A DNA stretch of 64,000 bases from Bacteroidota bacterium (GCA_023428135.1 JAEYZG010000045.1:1-64000), one strand, 5' to 3'; positions 29,084-38,792 are shown, counted from the stretch's first letter. Program-made: numbers and translations. The notes: generated by a model from the sequence alone, not told the origin.

Positions 29084-30064
29084 ATGAAAAAACTTTTTAA
29101 AATACTCTTATTCATCTTTTCAGGTATTTTTATTTTGCTTATCGGTACTCTAACATATATGAAAGTCGCTTTACCCAATGTTGGCCCCGCTCCGGAAATG
29201 AAAGTTGACATGAGTCGGGAAAGAATTGAAAGGGGGAAATACCTTGCCAACCATGTATCTGTATGTATGGATTGCCATTCGGGAAGAGACTGGAATAAAT
29301 TTGCAGGTCCGATGATAGAAGGTACACTTGGCGCCGGAGGGGAAGAATTCAGTCAGAAATTCGGATTCCCGGGTGCATTTTATGCCCAGAATATTTCACC
29401 AATAGGACTTGGCAACTGGACAGACGGAGAAATTTTCAGAGCAATTACAAGTGGGGTTTCCAAAAACGGAACAGCCTTATTCCCTGTGATGCCACATCCT
29501 GCCTATGGTAAAATGGATGAAGAAGATATTAAATGTATCATTGCTTATCTCAGAACATTAAGGCCTGTAGGTAAAAAGGCTCCTGAGTCTAAATCTGATT
29601 TCCCTATGAACTTCATTATCAATACCATTCCTCAAAAACCTGACTTTCACTACATTCCCGATTCGACAGATCAAATAGCCTACGGAAAATATATCTATAC
29701 GGCAGCCGCATGCAGTGATTGCCATACCAAACAGGACAAAGGAAGCAAAATTGAAGGCATGGAAGATGCCGGAGGATTTGAATTTCCCCTTCCTTATAGC
29801 GGTACTGTCAGATCATCGAATATTACACCTGATAAAGAGACTGGTATAGGTAACTGGACTGAAGACCAGTTTGTAAAAAGATTTAAAGCTTATTCTGACT
29901 CCGCAGCAAGGAATATGACTGTTCAGGCAGGACGTTTCAATACCACAATGCCCTGGACCATGTATGCAGGAATGAAAGAAGGAGATCTGAAGGCTCTGTA
30001 TGCCTACCTTAAAACCATCCCTCCAGTAAAAAATAAAGTAGTATTATTTTCACCAAAAGAATAA
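29084..30064 (+). CDS. Exported or membrane-anchored diheme cytochrome c
   Basis: The 326-residue product begins with a membrane segment (KILLFIFSGIFILLIGTLTY). It carries two c-type haem motifs, CMDCH at residues 61-65 and CSDCH at 210-214, each followed by a long mixed region and possible Met axial ligands (LFPVMPHPAYGKM, NTTMPWTMYAGM). The two halves are duplicates of one cytochrome domain (ERGKYLAN and AYGKYIYT before each haem; GNWTDGEIF and GNWTEDQFV later). This looks like the two-domain cytochromes that feed electrons to terminal or partner dehydrogenases. No partner genes are adjacent. Confidence 0.88.
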   Translation: MKKLFKILLFIFSGIFILLIGTLTYMKVALPNVGPAPEMKVDMSRERIERGKYLANHVSVCMDCHSGRDWNKFAGPMIEGTLGAGGEEFSQKFGFPGAFYAQNISPIGLGNWTDGEIFRAITSGVSKNGTALFPVMPHPAYGKMDEEDIKCIIAYLRTLRPVGKKAPESKSDFPMNFIINTIPQKPDFHYIPDSTDQIAYGKYIYTAAACSDCHTKQDKGSKIEGMEDAGGFEFPLPYSGTVRSSNITPDKETGIGNWTEDQFVKRFKAYSDSAARNMTVQAGRFNTTMPWTMYAGMKEGDLKALYAYLKTIPPVKNKVVLFSPKE

Positions 30065-30173
30065 TAACTCAATTATTTAAGGGAAAGGACAACTTAATCG
30101 GCAATAGTTTTGTTAAGACATTTGAGCATTTTTGAGTAAATTGCACAGATACAACAGAAGGATTATTTAATTG

Positions 30174-31271
30174 ATGGTTTTTACTAAAGAACAAATTCTT
30201 AAAGCCTTATCTACAGTTCAGGAACCTGATCTGAAAAAGGATCTTGTGACCTTAAACATGATTAAGGACGTTCATACTGAAGGGAATAAAATTTCATTTA
30301 CGGTAGTTTTAACAACTCCTGCCTGCCCGCTCAAAGAACTTATCAAATCTTCATGCATAGAAGCAATCCACAAACATGTATCTGCCGAAGCAAAAGTTGA
30401 AGTTCATATGACTGCAGACGTTACATCGGCAAGAACAAGTGCTGGTCCGATGCTTCCGGGAGTCAAAAATATTATAGCCATATCCTCAGGAAAAGGCGGT
30501 GTAGGTAAATCTACAGTAACTGCCAATCTTGCAATAGCGCTTACCAAACTAGGAGCTAAAGTTGGTTTGATAGATGCAGATATTTTCGGGCCGTCTATGC
30601 CTACAATGTTTGACCTTGAAGATGTACGCCCAAGCGTTATTCAGGAAAATGGTAAAAATTTCATCATTCCTGTAAAGCAATACGGTGTAGAATTAATGTC
30701 AATCGGCTTCCTAACTCCTCCCGACCATGCAATGGTATGGAGAGGCCCAATGGCAAGTTCTGCATTGAAGCAATTCTTTTCAGATTGCAAATGGGGAGAA
30801 CTTGATTATCTTTTGATAGATTTACCTCCTGGAACCAGCGACATACACCTCACGCTTGTTCAGACTGTATCCGTAACCGGAGCTATTGTTGTCACTACCC
30901 CTCAAAAAGTTGCAATCGCTGATGCCCAAAGAGGATTAGGAATGTTCAGACAACCACAAATTAACGTACCTGTTTTGGGAGTTGTTGAAAATATGGCTTA
31001 TTTTACCCCTCTTGAACTACCTGATAATAAATACTTTATTTTCGGAGAAAACGGAGGTAGAGAATTTGCCGAAAGTAATAACGTTCCTTTATTGGGACAA
31101 ATACCTTTGGTGCAGGGAATCAGAGAATGCGGAGACAACGGAAAACCCGCAGCGATGCAAAATGACGTTATCGCCGAGGCATTCAGAGAACTGGCAGAAA
31201 CACTGGCTCAGCAGGTTGCAATCAGAAATGCGGAATCAGAGGCAACCAAAAGAGTGGAAATCAAAGTTTAA
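30174..31271 (+). CDS. Mrp/NBP35-type ATP-binding Fe-S carrier
   Basis: The 365-residue product has an N-terminal MIP18/DUF59 domain (TKEQILKALSTVQEPDLKKD), then the deviant P-loop SSGKGGVGKSTVTANLA, IDADIFGPSMPTMF and LPPGTSDIHLTL. Mrp proteins carry Fe-S clusters to apo-proteins. Most have a CxxC pair after VENM; here that place reads VENMAYFTPLELPDNKYFIF, with no cysteine pair. The ATG at 30174 is preferred over the adjacent TTG at 30171. The nifU-like gene follows after 33 bases and is likely co-transcribed. Confidence 0.92.
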   Translation: MVFTKEQILKALSTVQEPDLKKDLVTLNMIKDVHTEGNKISFTVVLTTPACPLKELIKSSCIEAIHKHVSAEAKVEVHMTADVTSARTSAGPMLPGVKNIIAISSGKGGVGKSTVTANLAIALTKLGAKVGLIDADIFGPSMPTMFDLEDVRPSVIQENGKNFIIPVKQYGVELMSIGFLTPPDHAMVWRGPMASSALKQFFSDCKWGELDYLLIDLPPGTSDIHLTLVQTVSVTGAIVVTTPQKVAIADAQRGLGMFRQPQINVPVLGVVENMAYFTPLELPDNKYFIFGENGGREFAESNNVPLLGQIPLVQGIRECGDNGKPAAMQNDVIAEAFRELAETLAQQVAIRNAESEATKRVEIKV

Positions 31272-31304
31272 TAAATTAAGTTTTAAAGGCTTATATAAGA
31301 TAAA

Positions 31305-31604
31305 ATGAATACTACAGCACCAAATTCCGGATTAATTGAAAAAGTAGAAACTGCTTTAAACAGCATCAGACCATATCTGGAAGCTGACGGAGGTAATGTA
31401 AGAGTTATAGAAGTAACAGAAGACATGGTTGCCAAACTTGAGCTTCTGGGAGCTTGCGGTTCATGCCCAATGTCAGCTATGACATTAAAAGCAGGAGTTG
31501 AAGAAGCAATCAAAAAAGCTGTTCCGGAAATCACCAGTGTGGTTGCTGTAAATATCACAGCTTCGGATGACCCACATGCAGTAATGCCTTCATCGGTATA
31601 CTAG
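31305..31604 (+). CDS. NifU C-terminal domain Fe-S scaffold protein
   Basis: The 99-residue product is a stand-alone NifU C-terminal domain. It contains RPYLEADGGNVRVIEV and the cluster-binding CGSCPMSAMTLKAGVEEAI, where the CxxC pair would hold a 4Fe-4S cluster between two subunits. Together with the Mrp protein just upstream it forms an Fe-S assembly or delivery pair. A possible terminator hairpin lies at 31631-31661. Confidence 0.93.
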   Translation: MNTTAPNSGLIEKVETALNSIRPYLEADGGNVRVIEVTEDMVAKLELLGACGSCPMSAMTLKAGVEEAIKKAVPEITSVVAVNITASDDPHAVMPSSVY

Positions 31605-31630
31605 TAGTTATTCAACTTATTACGAAACAA

Positions 31631-31661
31631 TAATACCACATTGCTGTCGGTATTAATTTTT
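31631..31661 (+). terminator. Possible terminator of mrp-nifU unit
   Basis: TAATACC at 31631-31637 pairs with GGTATTA at 31649-31655 (11-base loop), followed by a T-rich stretch. The stem is short and AT-rich, so support is moderate. Confidence 0.5.
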
Positions 31662-31711
31662 AATACAACAAACCCAAATATACTTTAACCGGTAAAAAGA
31701 AGGATTATATC

Positions 31712-34405
31712 ATGAAAATAGGAATATTTTTTGGCGGACAGTCAAGAGAAAGAGAAATTTCCTTTGCAGGTGGACGTACCGTTTATGACAACCTTAATAA
31801 GAATTTATTTGAAGCCGTTCCAGTCTTTGTTGACAGTGTAGGTGACTTTATCCTTCTGGATTGGCAATATATATACAAAGGTACTATCAGAGACTTTTTT
31901 CCTCCATATAACCATCTTCCTCCTACTCCACACGGATTTCAGATATATATCGAATCTTTGGGTGATTTAAGCATAGAGGAAAGAGAGAATGTTATCCGTC
32001 AGGTTGGAAGAAGAATTCAACCGGATGAATTTTCAAAACTCTTTGACTTTGCATTTCTTGCGCTTCATGGCCCATACGGAGAAGACGGAAATATTCAGGG
32101 ATTATTAGAATGGTATAATATTCCTTATTCAGGATCAGGCATACTTCCTTCTTCAATCGGAATCAATAAGATCGTTCAGAAGAAACTGATGAAGAATGCA
32201 GGATTTCCGGGACCTAGAAATCTTTATCTGAAAAAAGCTGATTGGCTGAATGAATCAGACAAATCCTCTTTTTTCCATCATTTTAAGAATGAACTGGGAC
32301 TTCCATTTGTGGTAAAAGCTCCTTATCAGGGATCTTCAATAGGAATCTCGGTAATCAGCAAAGAAGATACTCAGGCTTTTGAGAAAGCTATCTACAGAAG
32401 CTTTTTCATGCAGCCAGTTACAAAACACGACTGGACAAGCCTTTCAGAAGAAGGCAAAATCAATTTTATAAGAACATTAACGGATATACGTGATGGCATT
32501 GGTCTGCCGGTAATGATCAGCGGCAACAAGATCAACCATCCGGAACACCTTTTCGATCATCTTAACTATCATTTCAGTCAGTCTGATGCTACCCTGATAC
32601 TTGAAAGCCTTGACAACGAAGAAGAAATCGTCATTGAAGGTTTTATCAGTGGCAAAGAGTTCAGCTGTATTGTAGTGCAGGATGAAAATGGAAAAGCAGT
32701 AGCCCTTCCTCCTACAGAGATTCGCAAAGGCAATGAGGTATTTGACTATCGCTCAAAGTACCTTCCGGGAATGAGCAGAAAGGTTACTCCGATTGACATT
32801 CCAACCAATCAGATAGAAGGAATCAGAACTGTATGTGAACGTCTTTACAATGAATTAAATTTCAACGTATATGCACGTCTTGACGGGTTCATCAATCAGG
32901 AAGGAGAGATATTCCTGAACGATCCGAATACTACTTCAGGAATGCTTCCATCAAGTTTCTTTTTCCATCAGGCTGCCGAGATAGGATTGAACCCTTCTCA
33001 ATTCCTGACCTATATAATAAGAACATCACTTGCGGAAAGAATTAAAACAGGTAAGAAGACTTTTGCATTCAAGCAGTTATTAAACACACTTGATGCAAAC
33101 TTATACAGACTGAATACTGAAGCTTCTGAGAAAACAAAAGTGGCAGTAATCATGGGTGGTTATTCTTCTGAAAGACATATTTCCGTAGAAAGCGGAAGAA
33201 ATATATTTGAGAAATTAGCTTCCAGCAAGAAGTATGAGCCTGTACCGATTTTCCTTACAGGAAATGAAGAATCGCACAAATTGTATCTCATTCCTGTAAA
33301 TATCATGCTGAAGGACAATGCAGATGATATCAGAGACAAAGTCCTTGCTGCGGATTCAAAATCCAAGCATCCTGTTATACAAAAGGTGATAAAAGAAGCG
33401 AAAGATATCACTGTTAAATATGCAGGGAATGCCATACTTGAACCAAGAGAAATCGGATATCCTGAACTGGCGGAAAAAGTTGATTCGGTATTCATTGCAT
33501 TGCACGGAAGACCTGGAGAAGACGGAGTGATTCAAGGCAATCTTGAGAAATTCGGTGTTCCATATAACGGATCAGGTATTGAAAGCTCTCAGATCACAAT
33601 TAATAAGTATGAGACTAATAAGCTTCTCAGGGAAAACGGCGTAAAGGTTGCCAATCATAAACTCGTATTCAAAAATGAGTGGGCTACTAATTATGACACA
33701 CTTGTTAAAGAAATTGAAAGCACTTTCCAATATCCGATTATCGCTAAGCCAGCTGACGACGGTTGCAGCTCTGCGGTAAAGAAAATCAACAACCTGGAAG
33801 AACTGACAGCGTATGCAAAACTGATCTTTGGATGGGATGATCTAAAAGATTCAGATTCTTCAAGAACTTTAAAACTGAAGTACAACGAAGAGTTTCCTTG
33901 CAAAAACTATTTTCTGATAGAAGACCTTGTAAGCAAAGGGGATGCTAAACATTTCCTTGAAGTTACAGGAGGTTTGCTGACCAGGTTTAATGACAGCGGA
34001 GAAATTGAATATGAAATGTTTGAGCCAAGTGAAACTTTGGCCACCGGAGATGTACTTTCTCTTGAAGAGAAATTCCTTGCCGGTGAAGGTCAGAATATAA
34101 CTCCAGCCAGATACAGCAAAGATCCTGATGCTCAAAAATATATTTCATCTCAGGTAAGAACTGAACTACAAAGGGCTGCAAAAATTCTTAATATTCAGGG
34201 ATATGCCCGTATTGATGCTTTTGTTAAAATATATGACGATAACAGAGCGGAGACAATAGTTATAGAGGTAAACTCGTTGCCAGGTATGACTCCGGCAACC
34301 TGTATTTTCCATCAGACTGCGATCAACGGCTATAAGCCTTATGATTTCATTGACAAAATACTTACATTCGGAATCGAAAGAAATAACAGAAAAGTTTTAA
34401 TATAA
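31712..34405 (+). CDS. Tandem-duplicated D-alanine-D-alanine ligase family protein
   Basis: The 897-residue product contains two complete Ddl-type ATP-grasp units, roughly residues 1-455 and 475-897. Each begins with a Gly-rich strand (KIGIFFGGQSREREIS; KVAVIMGGYSSERHIS) and has LHGPYGEDGNIQG or LHGRPGEDGVIQG. In the second half the terminal metal/ligand motif is canonical (EVNSLPGMT). In the first it reads NDPNTTSGMLPSS, with Glu changed to Asp and Pro to Ser. Normal Ddl enzymes are ~300-360 residues and dimeric, so this may be a covalent pseudo-dimer with one specialised half. The PASTA gene starts on the very next base. Confidence 0.88.
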   Translation: MKIGIFFGGQSREREISFAGGRTVYDNLNKNLFEAVPVFVDSVGDFILLDWQYIYKGTIRDFFPPYNHLPPTPHGFQIYIESLGDLSIEERENVIRQVGRRIQPDEFSKLFDFAFLALHGPYGEDGNIQGLLEWYNIPYSGSGILPSSIGINKIVQKKLMKNAGFPGPRNLYLKKADWLNESDKSSFFHHFKNELGLPFVVKAPYQGSSIGISVISKEDTQAFEKAIYRSFFMQPVTKHDWTSLSEEGKINFIRTLTDIRDGIGLPVMISGNKINHPEHLFDHLNYHFSQSDATLILESLDNEEEIVIEGFISGKEFSCIVVQDENGKAVALPPTEIRKGNEVFDYRSKYLPGMSRKVTPIDIPTNQIEGIRTVCERLYNELNFNVYARLDGFINQEGEIFLNDPNTTSGMLPSSFFFHQAAEIGLNPSQFLTYIIRTSLAERIKTGKKTFAFKQLLNTLDANLYRLNTEASEKTKVAVIMGGYSSERHISVESGRNIFEKLASSKKYEPVPIFLTGNEESHKLYLIPVNIMLKDNADDIRDKVLAADSKSKHPVIQKVIKEAKDITVKYAGNAILEPREIGYPELAEKVDSVFIALHGRPGEDGVIQGNLEKFGVPYNGSGIESSQITINKYETNKLLRENGVKVANHKLVFKNEWATNYDTLVKEIESTFQYPIIAKPADDGCSSAVKKINNLEELTAYAKLIFGWDDLKDSDSSRTLKLKYNEEFPCKNYFLIEDLVSKGDAKHFLEVTGGLLTRFNDSGEIEYEMFEPSETLATGDVLSLEEKFLAGEGQNITPARYSKDPDAQKYISSQVRTELQRAAKILNIQGYARIDAFVKIYDDNRAETIVIEVNSLPGMTPATCIFHQTAINGYKPYDFIDKILTFGIERNNRKVLI

Positions 34406-35173
34406 ATGATTTTTAAAGCAAACTCCTGGAAGCACATAGTAATTCATGTGATCATTATTGCAGCATTATTTTTCGGACTGTTGGCCATGTTCTTTTACTT
34501 CTATCTTCCTTCTGCTACCAAGCATGGAGAAAGTATAACAGTGCCTAAACTAACCGGAATGACTGTAGCGGAACTTGACGAGTTTCTTTCATCCAGAAAT
34601 CTGAGATATCAAATCAATGATTCTACCTATGTAAGCGGATCAAAACCACATACTGTGCTTTCCCAACACCCGCTTGAAGGGTCGAAAGTTAAAGATGGAA
34701 GAAAAATTTATATATCTGTAAGCTCATTGAATCCTCCGAAGGTTAAAATGCCTAACCTTATAGACTTATCTCTGAAGAGCGCTGAAATGATGCTTAGAGG
34801 TTATGACCTTGTTCTTGCAGGCACACAATATGTACCCAGCCCTTACTCAAATGTGGTAATAGATCAGCTGGTTGACGGAAAGCGTATCGAGCATGGTGCA
34901 CCAGTATCGAAAGGGACAAAAGTAACATTAATGGTTGGCAATGGGACAGGTACAGAAGAAAAAGATATACCGGATCTGATAGGAATGCCATTGGATGAAG
35001 CCAGAGTTCTACTTGCCGGCACAGGACTTTCCATTTCAGAAAAATCTGATCCAGAATCGACAGAGCCGGAAGGAACAGTAATAAGACAAAAACCTGCAGC
35101 AGGAGAAAAATTAAAAATCGGAGAAATCGTTGATGTATGGGTAGCCGGTCAACCGACTACTTTGACTCGTTAA
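34406..35173 (+). CDS. Membrane-anchored PASTA-domain protein
   Basis: The 255-residue product has one N-terminal membrane segment (HIVIHVIIIAALFFGLLAMF) and three PASTA repeats, starting around ITVPKLTGMTVAEL, VKMPNLIDLSLKSAE and KDIPDLIGMPLDEAR. PASTA domains bind peptidoglycan stem peptides or beta-lactam-like groups in other bacteria. There is no kinase or transpeptidase domain. Its start directly abuts the end of the tandem Ddl gene, so a joint role in cell-wall peptide metabolism is likely by inference. Confidence 0.92.
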   Translation: MIFKANSWKHIVIHVIIIAALFFGLLAMFFYFYLPSATKHGESITVPKLTGMTVAELDEFLSSRNLRYQINDSTYVSGSKPHTVLSQHPLEGSKVKDGRKIYISVSSLNPPKVKMPNLIDLSLKSAEMMLRGYDLVLAGTQYVPSPYSNVVIDQLVDGKRIEHGAPVSKGTKVTLMVGNGTGTEEKDIPDLIGMPLDEARVLLAGTGLSISEKSDPESTEPEGTVIRQKPAAGEKLKIGEIVDVWVAGQPTTLTR

Positions 35174-35183
35174 AATTATCTAT

Positions 35184-37034
35184 ATGCTAAAAAGCTTTAT
35201 AAGATCTCCATTTTTCTATTTTCTTTTTATTTTTTTTCTGTTCTATGAAAATACCTGGGGGCAGATCTTTATCCGCCCCCTCGAATACGATCCTTCAAGG
35301 GGATTAAATAAAAGTGCGAGAGTAGCTGCAATTAATGATACGCTCTCTTTACCCTTCTTCGAAGACTTTTCTCAGAATATGACGGGCACTCCTGACCTAT
35401 CCAGATGGGAATCAGGAAGCGGGACTTATATCTCCCAGGATTACGCCATGAATCCTCCGAGTGTAAAAGTAGCAACCTTTGATGGACTCAATGCAGAAGG
35501 AATGCCTTACAATTTTTCTATACCAACTGCAGAGGGAAAAACAGATGATCTTACATCCAGACCAATAAATCTTCAGACATTAACCCCTTCAGATTCGGTC
35601 ATGTTGAGTTTCTATTGGCAAAACTCCGGTTTCGGAGATCCTTCTGAAAATAAAATTGACTCACTGAGACTTGAATTTAAAAATGCAGAAGAAGAATGGA
35701 AAAAAGTCTGGTCTAAAAAACCTCCGATTGCTGATAAATCAAATTTCTTTCAGGAAATTATTCCGCTAACAGACTCCTCTTTTTTCCATGGCGGCTTTCA
35801 GTTTCGTTTTACTTCGTATGGAAGACAAAGCGGATCTTTTGATGTCTGGAATATAGATTACATTATACTGGATGCAAACAGAACTCTAAGCGATACTTTA
35901 TATGCAGACGCAGCTCCAATCACCATGCCTACGTCCATACTTAAAGATTATTACTCAATGCCTGTAAACCAGTTTGTAGCCGGAGGAGGAAGCGCAAAAG
36001 CAGCTTCCAGCAATGTTCGTGTTCATAATATGGGCATTACCCGTACCCCTACCTATACCAGTTATGCGATAGATAAAACAACAGAAGATATTCTTCAGGA
36101 ACGAAACCTGCAAGGAGCTTTAATCGGCCCATTTGCTCAGGCAACCATTGCCTGGGATCTTGATGATATTAATGTAACCGGAACAAATGAACCTGTTTAT
36201 ATCAATCAATGCTTTGCCATTCACGCGAAAGATACTATTGAGAATGGGATTGATTTCAGAATGAATGACAGTATCTGCAGAAGTACTGCATTATCCGATT
36301 ATTTTGCTTATGATGATGGCACTGCTGAATTTTATGTTGGCTCTAATTCTGCAGGATCAAGGTTTGCCGTTAAATTCGGTTTAACCCAACCTGATACCAT
36401 CACAGATATTGAAATTTATATTCCCAGAGTTGGCATTTCATTCGACAAACAACCTCTCAAATTGCATGTTTGGAAATCTATAACTCCCGGCACAAACAAT
36501 GAAGAGGTCCTAACATCTCAAGACATTATTATTGAATACACCAGCCTTAACACTTATTTTAGGCATCATCTGGATAATCCAGTATTATTAACAGATTCAT
36601 TCTATGTTGGCTACCGTCAGAATTTTGGTAATACCTATCAATTGGGAATTGGATTTGACAAGAATAATGATAACCAGGACAAGATGTATGTGAACCTTGG
36701 AAATGTTTGGGAACACTTTGACAGAGTTCCCGGCACTATCATGATCAGACCTGTATTTGGAAAAGGATTTCCTGTAGGTAATAAACCTCCTGTGCAAGAA
36801 CTTGAAGCTTCTGTTTTCCCAAATCCAAGCACAGGGCTTATTAATATCTTTGGCAAAATCGCCAAAGCAACATTATATGACTTGTCTGGCCGGGTAATGG
36901 CTGAGCAGCTTTACGATAATTATACCTTTTCAGAAAACAAAATGGATATAAGCCATCTGAATAATGGTCTTTACCTCCTTCACCTTACTGACGGCAATGC
37001 GCTGACTGTTAAAAAGATATTACTCAACAAATAA
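35184..37034 (+). CDS. T9SS type A secreted protein of unknown function
   Basis: The 616-residue product has a signal peptide ending near YENTWGQ. It begins PFFEDFSQNMTGTPDLSRWE, a pattern typical of Bacteroidota surface proteins with lectin-like jelly-roll domains. The middle contains DSVMLSFYWQNSGFG and IYIPRVGISFDKQPLKLHVW. The end is a type A sorting domain (ASVFPNPSTGLINIFG, KATLYDLSGRVMAEQL, LNNGLYLLHL, VKKILLNK). It follows the PASTA gene by 10 bases and may be on the same transcript. It is convergent with the site-2 protease gene, with only 5 bases between them. Confidence 0.83.
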   Translation: MLKSFIRSPFFYFLFIFFLFYENTWGQIFIRPLEYDPSRGLNKSARVAAINDTLSLPFFEDFSQNMTGTPDLSRWESGSGTYISQDYAMNPPSVKVATFDGLNAEGMPYNFSIPTAEGKTDDLTSRPINLQTLTPSDSVMLSFYWQNSGFGDPSENKIDSLRLEFKNAEEEWKKVWSKKPPIADKSNFFQEIIPLTDSSFFHGGFQFRFTSYGRQSGSFDVWNIDYIILDANRTLSDTLYADAAPITMPTSILKDYYSMPVNQFVAGGGSAKAASSNVRVHNMGITRTPTYTSYAIDKTTEDILQERNLQGALIGPFAQATIAWDLDDINVTGTNEPVYINQCFAIHAKDTIENGIDFRMNDSICRSTALSDYFAYDDGTAEFYVGSNSAGSRFAVKFGLTQPDTITDIEIYIPRVGISFDKQPLKLHVWKSITPGTNNEEVLTSQDIIIEYTSLNTYFRHHLDNPVLLTDSFYVGYRQNFGNTYQLGIGFDKNNDNQDKMYVNLGNVWEHFDRVPGTIMIRPVFGKGFPVGNKPPVQELEASVFPNPSTGLINIFGKIAKATLYDLSGRVMAEQLYDNYTFSENKMDISHLNNGLYLLHLTDGNALTVKKILLNK

Positions 37035-37039
37035 ATTTT

Positions 37040-38173
37040 CTATTCAACCATTAAAGGCTGGGGAGAAAAGCAGATTATGAAAATAATCAATGCTACCCAG
37101 CCCAATATTTTTCTTGAGGTACTTAAAGGTTCTTCTATTTCTGCCGGTGGGTGATATATCCCCAGAAAACGCCCGAACAATAATGCAAACACCAGATAAC
37201 CTATAGCACCCTGAATGCTTGGCCACATCATACTGAGGAAAAACTGCAACGTAAATACAACTGTGGCAATTAAAAAATTATTGACCTTCCTTTCGCTGAC
37301 CTTTGAAAATATCACATATAGGATAAACAGGTAAAAAGGAGCAAATCCAATAAAGTTGTCAAATGAACCTAAGGGTACATAACTTCCAAAGACATTTTCA
37401 TTGGAAAAAATTCCTAATCCACCTATAAATACAAACAGGGTAAAGATCACAGGGGTTATCTGCCTTTGTCTTTTAGCTCCTACAAGTCCATACAAAATAT
37501 GCCCACCATCTGTCTGCCCTATTGGTAGCAGATTCAGCGCAGTAAAAAACAAAGCCCAGAAACCGGCAAAAAGAAACGGATAATGAATCAGTTCGTAAGC
37601 ATTAGGCACTAATGAAGGATCGGCAGCAACATAATTCCTGAAAAACTGAAACAAAAGGTTATCTCCCAATTTATAATTGACAACATTGGGATCCGGATTT
37701 TTTTGAGTGTAAACGTATTTTTCATAGTCCAGACCATATTCTTTATATTCAGGATGAATGGTAAAAATATGTTCCTGAGGAGGTAAATGCGTAAAGCCAT
37801 AGAACAAAAGAATCAGAGCAGCAACAAATCCAGCGAGAGGTCCGGCTATACCAATATCAAAGATTTCCTTTTTAGATCCCAGCTTACTCTTAATCCTTAT
37901 AAAAGCTCCCAGTGTACCTATAAAAGTGATAAATGGAATAAAATAAGGCAGTGTTACTTTTACTTTATATAATCTGGCTGTTATATAATGCCCGAATTCA
38001 TGAATGGTAAGTATACCAAGAAACGGGATGGAAAAATATAATCCTTGTAATATCGCTTCAAAGCTATCAGACTTTGAAGATGTAAAGGTATAACCTGCTA
38101 AAGTTGTAGTAGTTAAAGTTGCAACAAATAGGAAAAACTGAATCAGGTATGTTTTAATCTTTTCTTTACGCAT
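37040..38173 (-). CDS. Site-2 protease family (M50) membrane peptidase
   Basis: The 377-residue product has several membrane segments, the zinc motif HEFGHY at residues 58-63 in the first core helix, and the second-site DGGHILYGL in the later helix after LLPIGQT. This is the arrangement of M50 intramembrane metalloproteases. A soluble loop around residues 140-185 separates the two catalytic parts. Such proteases often release anti-sigma factors or process membrane proteins; no partner is adjacent. It overlaps the HAD gene by 8 bases and is its downstream operon partner. Confidence 0.9.
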   Translation of the reverse strand: MRKEKIKTYLIQFFLFVATLTTTTLAGYTFTSSKSDSFEAILQGLYFSIPFLGILTIHEFGHYITARLYKVKVTLPYFIPFITFIGTLGAFIRIKSKLGSKKEIFDIGIAGPLAGFVAALILLFYGFTHLPPQEHIFTIHPEYKEYGLDYEKYVYTQKNPDPNVVNYKLGDNLLFQFFRNYVAADPSLVPNAYELIHYPFLFAGFWALFFTALNLLPIGQTDGGHILYGLVGAKRQRQITPVIFTLFVFIGGLGIFSNENVFGSYVPLGSFDNFIGFAPFYLFILYVIFSKVSERKVNNFLIATVVFTLQFFLSMMWPSIQGAIGYLVFALLFGRFLGIYHPPAEIEEPLSTSRKILGWVALIIFIICFSPQPLMVE

Positions 38174-38792
38174 CTTTTAATAAATCTAAAATCGTCAATG
38201 GGTGATTTACCCATAAGCTTGTAATCCCCACCCTTTCTGATGCTTTTATATTATCTAAATTATCATCAAGGAAGATTGTTTCTGAGGCTTTTAAATCTTT
38301 GTCACTCAGCACATGCTCATAAATGGCAACATCCGGTTTTCTTAACAAAACCTCATGAGAATAATAAACCTTTTCAAAAATCTTATCCAGATCTGAGATA
38401 CCGGTAGTTTTATTCAATATAGCATTTACGCCTTTTATATGAATTGCATTGGTGTTGCTAAGTATAAATATTCTGTATTTGTTTTTCAGATTTAATATCA
38501 AATCTATTCTTTCCTGAGGGATATCCAGAAGCAAGGCATTCCAGGCATCGTCGATCTGATCGTCGGACAATTGGGTTCCGAACTCCTCTCTGATAAGATT
38601 TCTGAAACCGTTGTCATCTACCTCTCCTGTTTCATATCTATGCAATAATTTCTGATCTTCAAATCTCTTAAGTACCTGTAATACATCCGTATCCCCAAGT
38701 TTTGCAAATGCTTCAAAAGTTTTTTGAAAATCTATATTGATGATTACGGCCCCCAGATCAAAAATAATATTTTTATATTCTGAAAAATTCAA
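38166..38792 (-). CDS. HAD-superfamily hydrolase (YihX-like)
   Basis: The ~208-residue product begins with HAD motif I as IIFDLGAVIINID. The nucleophile Asp is present; the second Asp is Gly, as in YihX-like sugar-phosphate phosphatases. ILSNTNAIH is motif II, and IFLDDNLDNIKASERVG is the C-terminal acid motif. No ATG is available before motif I. I chose TTG at 38792, just ahead of it; a farther TTG at 38831 would add 13 residues. The end overlaps the M50 gene by 8 bases. Confidence 0.82.
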   Translation of the reverse strand: MNFSEYKNIIFDLGAVIINIDFQKTFEAFAKLGDTDVLQVLKRFEDQKLLHRYETGEVDDNGFRNLIREEFGTQLSDDQIDDAWNALLLDIPQERIDLILNLKNKYRIFILSNTNAIHIKGVNAILNKTTGISDLDKIFEKVYYSHEVLLRKPDVAIYEHVLSDKDLKASETIFLDDNLDNIKASERVGITSLWVNHPLTILDLLKDA

